From: Glandiceps talaboti
Lineage: Eukaryota; Hemichordata; Enteropneusta; Spengelidae
Direction of reading: 5' to 3'
Length of the DNA: 15,000 nucleotides
Assembly: GCF_964340395.1 (NCBI RefSeq)
Contig: NC_135568.1
Coordinates: 6,743,079-6,758,078 of the forward strand
Positions 8,618-15,000 of this stretch are shown here, in pieces. The notes under the pieces were generated by a model, which had not been told where the DNA came from, made no database searches, and saw only the letters and a program-made list of their open reading frames with translations. Position numbers and translations under genes: made by a program. Position 1 is the first letter of the stretch; each line of letters begins with the position of its first letter.

Positions 8618-8686
8618 TGTCGTCAGAACAATTTGGCGCCTTATATTTCTTTGTCGTCAAAACAAAATTGACGCCATATGTAAATT
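8618..8686 (+). repeat. Short tandem pair, period about 34 bp
   Basis: TGTCGTCAGAACAA at 8618 recurs at 8652 as TGTCGTCAAAACAA, each followed by an ATTTGGCGCC or ATTGACGCC block and an AT-rich tail. One copy carries TTTGGCGC (8632-8639), an E2F-like match; the other has lost it. Confidence 0.65.
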
Positions 8687-9038
8687 TTGGCCTTGGCTTT
8701 TATGTAAGCTAACACAAAAAGAGTCAAGCACTTTGACGTTTATATGTTTGGATATATTGTACCACCATTTCGAAATAACATGACTTTTTGGAATAATTTT
8801 GACATTTGACGAAAACAATTTCCCGATATTTGATATTGCAACATTTTGAATTTTATCTGTTTCGAATAAAATACTTGAACTAAAACTTCTTAATATCTTC
8901 ATTTGTTTATATTCTGAAAATTTGGCAAAAAAAAATTAATGTACAAGATCACTTTGAGTCATGTTCAAAATTCCCACTTTCAAATTTGCAAATCGAAATT
9001 ATGGTAATTGTATAAGTTAAATATATACCACCCCTACC
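8687..9038. other. AT-rich stretch, nothing recognised
   Basis: No gene is supported. An 81-codon minus-strand frame overlapping 8657-8902 has no recognisable motif. No repeat is evident. Confidence 0.45.
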
Positions 9039-9140
9039 AGGTTTAACGAAGAAGGAAAGTTAAAGTCGCACAGTACAGAGGCAACATTCCATGCTTGTTA
9101 ATGTTGCCTGTGCGACAAAGTAAAACTCTGGTATAAACCT
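9039..9140. other. Foldback structure: 17-bp bulged hairpin inside outer arms
   Basis: GTCGCACAG (9065-9073) and GCAACATT (9081-9088), interrupted by a 7-nt bulge, pair continuously with AATGTTGCCTGTGCGAC (9100-9116), leaving an 11-nt loop. AGGTTTA (9039-9045) and TAAACCT (9134-9140) are exact outer arms. The bulge TACAGAG looks like a small duplication of the neighbouring ACAG sequence, so the arms may originally have been a perfect 17-bp inverted repeat. It could be a small foldback element or an RNA hairpin; it is shorter than a usual pre-miRNA stem. Confidence 0.7.
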
Positions 9141-9669
9141 ATCTATCTCCTACCTACAAAGTTTATATGATACAAGGCATAAAAAAATCTTCCAAATTTA
9201 TTTCCTCTATTTAAAACGTTTCTAAAATCTAGCGCACAAAATTATCAAGCCAGTGTACCTTACAGCTTTTCATGTGCAAATGTTATGATAACAGACAAAA
9301 ATTGTTTCTTTCACACTATTGTGTTTGTTGTATAAATCTCTCTTTTCACCATCTGTTCACACTGATAGCAGAATGACAAGTGGATTAACCATTGAATTAG
9401 AATCAGAAATGAAAAGAGGGGGAAACGTCTCTCCTCACGGGTATTAACAAGTGAAAACTCAACAGACCCTACATTTTTATTGTGTTACTATGCTACTGTG
9501 TGGCAGCTATTCAGGGATTGATTGGGTCAACTTATTTGTCAATATGTTTACTCCATTAAATGTACAACGTATACAACTATGTTCGTTTTTTTTTAAATTC
9601 TCTCCTACTCGCCTCTTGCATGTGATCTGATGTAACGTGTTGTGTTATGGTTTAGCCTGGGATTATTGT
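9141..9669. other. Unique stretch, nothing recognised
   Basis: No frame of note, RNA signature or repeat is seen. Sequence grades into the TCTAG array at its right end. Confidence 0.45.
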
Positions 9670-10338
9670 ACTAGTTTAGTCTAGCATAGATTTGTCTGGT
9701 CTTGTCTAGATTAGTAAGAAGCTAAATGACTGATTACATAAGCTGGTCTCGTCTACTGATGTAGTCAATACTTTATCGCGAATACTCAGCTCTAGTTTGT
9801 CTTGTCTAGTTTTGTTTATAGCTCTTGTCTCGTCGAATCGCATTTAGGCTAGTAAAAACTAGTCTATTTTGCTCTATGCTAGTATATTTATGTCTATTTT
9901 TTGTCTGGTCTAGTCACGTCTACCTGGTACAGACTGATCACAGACAGCTGCAGTGGATGGGAAATCCCTTACACTGTCTATGGTCTAGGCTAGTCTAGTT
10001 TAGTCTAGTCTAGTCTACTCTAGTCTAGTTTAATACAGTCTAGTCTATTCTAGTCTAGTTTAGTCTAGTTTAGTGTAGTCTAGTCTACTCTAGTCTAGTC
10101 TTTTCTAGTCGACGTTTACTCTAGTCTAGTCTAGTCAAGACAAGTCTAAGTTCAGTCTAGTGTAGTGCAGTCTGTATTCTATTCTACTCTAGTCTAGTTA
10201 GTCTAGTCTAGTCTATGTCCAGTATACTCTACTCTACTCGAGTCTAATAATCTAGTCTAATATAGACTAATCTTGTCTAATCTAGTCTAGTCTTATCTAG
10301 TCTAATCCAGTCCCGTCTATTCTACTCAGTTCTGTTCA
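9670..10338 (+). repeat. Degenerate pentanucleotide array, unit TCTAG/TAGTC
   Basis: For about 670 bp the plus strand is dominated by TAGTC/TCTAG units, densest at about 9985-10310, with one-base variants such as TAGTT, TACTC, TTGTC and TAATC. Orientation is the same throughout, as expected from tandem expansion followed by decay. The left part (9670-9960) is more interrupted. TAG stops occur in all three forward frames at short intervals, so the array is non-coding. Confidence 0.9.
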
Positions 10339-11425
10339 AGTTAAGCCAACCAAGGTACATACACTGCAGACTTTCGTCTTTTCACACGTTTAACTGCCTT
10401 CATGAAAAAGTGTCTACCTCATCGTTTCGAATTATCAGATTCTAGCGTCCATAGTTAAAAATAGTTTTCCTGCGTCATAATTAAAAACAGTGAATTGATA
10501 TATAGATCTACACAGTGTATAACCCCTTTAATGTGTTTGTATCTTGATGTACTAACGATTACTTATAAAAAACAACAATATCATAGTACAAACTGTCTAA
10601 ATCATTATCACGCCCACAGTTGTAAAAAAAATATTGTATGGTTTCGATTTCCTAACCTCTAGGCTACTTTTTGTTATGTCGACCCTTAATTTTATTTTAT
10701 CCTCTGCTTGGTGGCCTGAGCACTTATGAAGCGTGAGAATGATATTTCGAAAGAACGCGAAAATCTTGAATTTATATAGAATAATATAATAGTGACGCTA
10801 TACCCCCCCCCAAGAAAAAAGACAAAGAAGAACGGCTCTACCTATATTTTGAAAGGCATCGATTTTAAATCGGATTCATATATATATAGTTTATTTTGCG
10901 TGACCGAAGAAAATACCTAGATTTGTGTGCCTGGCCTAATGACAAGATTGTTATTTAATATAGTGTCTTCACGATAGTGCTATTTAGATTCAAATCAATA
11001 ACTATCTATAAATTTTGTTTTCATAGAAACTATTTCCACTTTGCGTGACTTCTTGAAAATTCTCTACAATAGACAATATCGAATAACCGAAGAAAAGTTA
11101 CAACAGGTCGAAGAAGTGATTTATTTGTCCGCCTAACTCCGTGAGAAGATGCGATGGAAGATAGCAAACTCATCTGCGCATGTGTAGAAGCGGTTGCGAT
11201 ACCTGTGCAATATATTTGTAGTTTGTTTAAATAACTTGACATAACTTGGGTCACAAAAAGGAACTCAAATATGTTAAATTAGTTACGAAAAAACTAAATA
11301 TTTACTATAATATAGTAGGGAGTGACACCCCAGTCATTCCACCCCCTGCGAAGACACATGGGTACTTTAATATCAACTAAATTAAAAAATATTGTTTTGT
11401 ATATTATCATAACATTAGAGGACTT
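10339..11425. other. AT-rich stretch with minor repeats only
   Basis: A partial duplication GCGTC-ATARTTAAAAAYAG lies at 10445-10464 and 10472-10490. A run of nine C lies at 10803-10811. A small palindrome ACTATAATATAGT is at 11304-11316. A 74-codon minus-strand frame at 11030-11254 is somewhat less AT-biased but matches nothing I recognise. No gene is called. Confidence 0.45.
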
Positions 11426-12330
11426 TTGTGTATATCAATGTATCCTTTAAAAAAACAAAGTAGTTTTCATATGTGGTATTCTACAAAAGTTGCATTTTTT
11501 GGAGGATATGGACAATATAATCACTTTAAAGAATTGAACGCTTTTTGCAACAACTCACCTTTCATAGCGGCTGCAAGCGAGGCTGTAAAGTTCTTTTTTT
11601 TAAACCGAGGAAATTTCAATAACATACACGTCATAGGAATGGGTATTATCTGGCATATAAACACCCTGCGGGGAGTTGTTTATAGATATTTTCTCTGACC
11701 TCATTATTTCAACACATAGGGCTAATATCTTAAACTCGTACCAAATTTCGTTTGGTGTATCATAACTTAATCTGCCTCTGTGCCTATGTTATACTTCCGT
11801 CAGTGTCTAGACTAGACTACGATGTGTAAATGTCACGTGTTCGATTTCACATGCCTGTCGTACAGACCATGCTGCGATTGACATGTAACATCTCCGATGC
11901 GTTAATTTGCTTTTTAAACACAGCTCGAGTTCACCACATGTCTCAAATCTTAAAATAAACACACTAGGACGATGTGATTTGTTCGTAATGGCCTTTAAAT
12001 TCCCACCAATTTCTTGGACCACAGTCAGATATATTTCTTTCACAGGTTGCCTCACGGCGTTATTTTCATTCTACAGCTATTGATCGAAATTCATTTCCGC
12101 TTGATCAGGTAACGAAGAAAAAGCCCACCGCGTCGTAATATCATGTTGATTTCCGCTCATTGTTCATATTGAACTGTGAAATTTACATTTCTGTTCCATT
12201 TGACAGTTTTAATAACACTATTTCTTATAAAAAGCCTTATCAGTGCTCTTAATAAACACAGCACAAGTTTTCTTATGACGGAAACCCTTTTTAATACTTC
12301 TAATATTTAACTTCTAATCTCATATTCATC
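11426..12330. other. Non-coding stretch with two unrecognised frames
   Basis: Plus-strand 11426-11698 (90 codons) and minus-strand 11807-12055 (82 codons) are open. The first is rich in Phe, Tyr and Asn, as expected for AT-rich DNA. The second has a more balanced composition but no signal peptide, zinc-binding pattern or other motif. Neither is flanked by clear splice signals that I can defend. Either could be a fragment of an exon, but I would not annotate them as genes. A TATAAAAAG string at 12226-12234 has no well-spaced initiator. Confidence 0.35.
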
Positions 12331-12432
12331 TTTATTTCCTCCCTCCTCCACCTCCTCATCCTGCTCCCCTCCCCCCTTCATCCTCATCTTTCTCCGCTCC
12401 TTCTTCATCTTCCGCATCTTCTCACTCTCTTA
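12331..12432 (+). repeat. Polypyrimidine tract
   Basis: About 100 bases are nearly all C and T on the plus strand, with isolated A and G. It includes the 15-bp mirror repeat CTCCTCCACCTCCTC at 12343-12357. Such homopurine/homopyrimidine tracts can form triplex (H-DNA) structures in vitro. It is probably a decayed CTC/CTT microsatellite. Confidence 0.75.
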
Positions 12433-12588
12433 ATTTCTCCATTCTTTATCATATTCTTTGTGGTTACCGCTGAATGTATTATGACTGTTTTTAAAACCCA
12501 ACATTAACTTAGATGATAAATTTCTTATATACTGATTGTGCTAATTCTTGTTATTGCTGCTTCACTGTCTTCTCTCCACATCCTCTCT

Positions 12589-12590
<2 letters not shown>

Positions 12591-12686
<96 letters not shown>
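12591..12686 (+). repeat. Pure (CAT)32 trinucleotide microsatellite
   Basis: Ninety-six bases of uninterrupted CAT. Frames through it read poly-His, poly-Ser or poly-Ile on the plus strand; the two ATG-started frames of 67-76 codons that contain it are artefacts of the repeat, with no conserved flanks. Likely polymorphic in length. Confidence 0.98.
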
Positions 12687-13407
12687 ACAGCCATGAACCA
12701 ATTCTCACCATCACAATTAACAGACGTCCACCTGGATACATAATGAAATGATAATCGCAATTCGGTAACCATGACTACGTGTGTCACCACCATCTCAAAT
12801 TATCAATTTCACCCCCTCTCCACCCACTCCTCCCAGCAACTACAGTAAATATTTATATGTCAGATTGAGACATACATTTTCATCGAAAAATAACAAGCGA
12901 TCAACAAACATAATCTTGTAATGGATTGAAAAAATGTATATCGTCTTTTTCAAACATTCCGTTCACCACGACAGCGAAACAGTCTATTCGAATACTTTTA
13001 TACCTTTAACCCGTTTTGTAATTGAAATGATAATAATGTACTTCGCATATTATAAGTTTCTCACCTAAGTTTCGCCAAGGCCATTAGTCGTCGGTCACGT
13101 TTGGGTTAGTACTGAGCAATAGCTAGAGAAAGAATTATTCCATTTAGCTACGCTGTATTAGTTCTATAGATCGTTGCAATTCAATAGAATTTATTCGAAG
13201 GCAATGGAACGCCAGTAGTCTATATTTCCGATCGACTGCCCATCGCCGTTAATTGACATAGCACAAACTTGCTGATCTTTCAGTCGAAAGAATCAAGCTT
13301 ATGTTCTTTTCATTCTTTTCTCCTTTATTCTTCATTTTCGTGTTTGTTTTTCTTTCCTGCTTGTGTTTTTGTGAATCCCCGTATACAAAAGTAGTCAATG
13401 TGTTATT
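12687..13407. other. Non-coding stretch, C-rich then AT-rich
   Basis: The first 150 bp after the CAT run include further C/T-rich pieces (about 12810-12840). The rest is AT-rich with no recognised gene. CCATGACTACGT at 12769-12780 is identical to a 12-mer at 613-624 in the left repeat. On its own this is not enough to call another copy. Confidence 0.4.
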
Positions 13408-13430
13408 GTGTGACGGAGTTTCCGTCACAC
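13408..13430. other. Perfect 10-bp stem with 3-nt loop
   Basis: GTGTGACGGA (13408-13417) and TCCGTCACAC (13421-13430) are exact reverse complements around GTT. No run of T follows, so it is not a rho-independent terminator. It may be a dyad protein site or a chance palindrome. Confidence 0.7.
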
Positions 13431-14643
13431 TGAGTGACAATTATCCAGTACCTGAGGTTAAATGCCGTGCGTCCACTCCCATTGGTCCTATTCAAACATT
13501 TATGAGTGTGTTTGTCTTCGAGTGCCCATCACGGTGTAAAATCTGCTTTGCAGCGATCACTTACTTCAGGATCTCTTTACGACTGACTGATACAGCGACT
13601 TTCATACTTCAGTTTTGCTGAACCAAAGGGCCGAAATAACCGGCTTGGGGGCATGATCGAGTCGCATTCACCCAAACCAGTTCGCGATGTAAAGATTTCA
13701 ATACACGAACCTGCAAGCAAAACTCGACTGGAATCATAGCCAGACTGAAATTGACAAAGACGAATGAAATGTACTACACTACTCACTGGTCATTAAAATA
13801 GACCCGGTTTGTCAGATTCACGTTCTCCTTCAGGTTATCTTTGAGGATGAGACGCCAAATTGACAAGTTTAACTATTGGCACACCAAGCCTAACAATCAC
13901 TGGCGTTTTTTGTCATGAAAATCAGCAGAGAAACAGTCAGTCGAATTATTTTAACGACTGATATTGTCTAAATGGAACCATAGAAGCGTGTAACGTGGGG
14001 CCGAATTGGCTATGTCTATTTCATTTCGATTCGTTCTTTGTTTATCGATCAGTTGTAATGGTTTGTGTCCGTCTCACAGAAGTTTTGTTTTCAAAATCTC
14101 GCCAGTCTTTTTTTTTAAATCGAAGTTGAACACGGTTACCCCTACAAAATTGAAAACCCTGTCACCTAATGTATTGTATTGGTTTAAACCTAAGAACATA
14201 ATACATCCATGGTTTACCACTCTCTTTACATTCTATTTAAGAAGAAACTGGACTTGTTAAAATCTCCAACGGCAAGGCTAAAGTCTATTCAAAGCGCAAG
14301 TCTACAAATAACATCTCTCGCTTTCTTTTCAATGCATGTTTTGGTTTCTCCGTTTTACCACGCAGTATACTCACTTTACACAAATAACATTTGTTTTTGT
14401 TAGAGTTGTCAATTTTGATCTGTATCTCAGCCAATATTTATGTTGATGTTTTCTCTCATTTAAATGTTTTGTGTTCTCAAGAATGAAAGAACGCCAATTA
14501 GACAAAACAGTTTGATCGCTTTGAAAACAATGTTATCAATTTTATTAGACGTCAGCTGTGAGCAATGAACAGTGTCAGTTAGTCCACCGTGCGGTTAGTC
14601 GAATGTTCGTCGACCATGCCTTGGTCGAAGAAATCAATTGTGA
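13431..14643. other. Unique stretch with low-information frames only
   Basis: A 106-codon plus-strand frame (13301-13621) starts with a Phe-rich run that mimics a hydrophobic signal segment, but it comes from a T-rich tract and has no recognisable mature domain. Frames at 13577-13786 (minus), 14006-14260 and 14209-14403 (plus) are equally unremarkable. A Cys-containing small secreted protein encoded at 13301 cannot be excluded, but nothing supports it beyond the open frame. Confidence 0.35.
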
Positions 14644-15000
14644 TAAGTCGTATTAGTGGCGTGAAATAGCTTTGACTACACTGGATTTAGCTTTTGTTCC
14701 ACTTTTACCTATGTCTGTTGTGTATTATACGATGAAAAGGAAAACGTTCTGCTCTAGAAGCTATGTAGTTTAATATAATTCTAATCCCCTGGTTACAGAG
14801 TACAAGTCTACGACAGACATACTTTAAGTTGAATTTGTGGTGTAACTTTGACTTCATACAGCTCACTGGATTTATAGCTTTTGTTCCACGTTTTCCTATG
14901 TCTGTTGTGTATTAAACGAATAAAACGTTCTGCTCTAGAAGCTAAAATATATGTTTTCATAAGCTCTAGATACAGAGCTTAAATCTTCTACAAAACATAC
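14644..15000 (+). repeat. Tandem repeat, unit 181 bp, two copies reaching the window edge
   Basis: Copy one is 14644-14824 and copy two 14825-15000. Matching blocks in order are TAAGTYG, GTGGYGT, CTTTGAC, CACTGGATTTA, GCTTTTGTTCCAC, CCTATGTCTGTTGTGTATTA, AAACGTTCTGCTCTAGAAGC and TACAGAG...CATAC. The second copy would end within a few bases of the window end, so a third could follow. The central 70 bp are best conserved, the last third least. No coding frame. A short satellite or a partial duplication are both possible. Confidence 0.8.

Noticed and set aside
9060-9120. Pre-miRNA gene
   Set aside because: The stem is about 17 bp with a 7-nt bulge, shorter than a typical animal pre-miRNA, and no lower stem continues the pairing.
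2203-11839. Three CACGTG E-boxes (2203, 3093, 11834), possibly a circadian pairing with the TTACGTAA sites
   Set aside because: Three 6-mers in 15 kb is near chance, and they are not close to the TTACGTAA sites.
12226-12234. TATA-like TATAAAAAG
   Set aside because: No initiator-like base at 25-32 bp, and A/T-rich surroundings make such strings common.
12513-12751. Poly-His and poly-Ser frames
   Set aside because: Both come from the CAT run in different frames; a real His-rich protein would need conserved flanks and none are seen.
12769-12780. Further copy of the left repeat, from a shared 12-mer CCATGACTACGT
   Set aside because: Similarity does not extend on either side by eye.
13301-13621. 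Small secreted protein candidate with Phe-rich N-terminus
   Set aside because: The hydrophobic start reflects a T-rich tract; the rest shows no regular Cys spacing or recognisable domain.

Overview
This window looks like AT-rich, non-coding nuclear DNA from an animal, most likely an invertebrate. The signs are very long pure microsatellites (CT, CAT, GGAT, AT), a degenerate pentanucleotide array, several short tandem duplications with units of about 30-180 bp, and no dense coding on either strand. CpG dinucleotides are common, with no obvious vertebrate-style depletion by eye. The lineage cannot be fixed from this sequence; a lophotrochozoan-type or other marine invertebrate genome is a guess. 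There is no sign of bacterial, phage or plasmid organisation: no operons, no ribosome binding sites in front of long frames, no rRNA, no CRISPR array.

Layout. Positions 1-1000 hold a tandem repeat (about 439-790) whose diverged relatives lie in the opposite orientation at about 3141-3475. A 114-bp pure CT run lies at 1226-1339 and a GATT/GGAT tetranucleotide run at 2442-2485. Positions 2486-3140 are unique sequence with a perfect palindromic CRE-like site. The 3141-3475 repeat ends in a canonical-looking TATA box (3475), with an initiator-like A 31 bp downstream (3506) and a GTAAGT donor-like site at 3690. This is the only place that resembles a core promoter, and the call is weak. Positions 3700-7300 are largely featureless apart from two hairpins, a short duplication and a T-rich stretch. 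From 7300 to 9140 small-scale structure is dense: an AT run inside a 10-bp inverted repeat, a 40-bp tandem pair with internal hairpins, a 70-bp tandem pair, a 34-bp pair, a group of transcription-factor-like palindromes (8433-8640) and a long bulged hairpin (9065-9116). Positions 9670-10338 are a decayed TCTAG/TAGTC pentanucleotide array. Positions 10340-12330 hold little. Positions 12331-12686 combine a polypyrimidine tract with 32 uninterrupted CAT units. The window ends in two copies of a 181-bp tandem unit (14644-15000) that may continue beyond the edge.

No protein-coding gene is supported. The open frames present (all under about 125 codons) are either translations of microsatellites (Arg-Glu, Ser-Leu, poly-His, poly-Ser) or low-complexity, unrecognisable frames of the length expected by chance. 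The window is best read as intergenic or intronic DNA, with some possible cis-regulatory sites and old repeats. I did not find a convincing new biological system. The most checkable leads are the repeat family carrying E2F-like motifs, the four TTACGTAA palindromes, the TATA/initiator/donor arrangement at 3475-3695, and the 181-bp tandem unit at the right edge.
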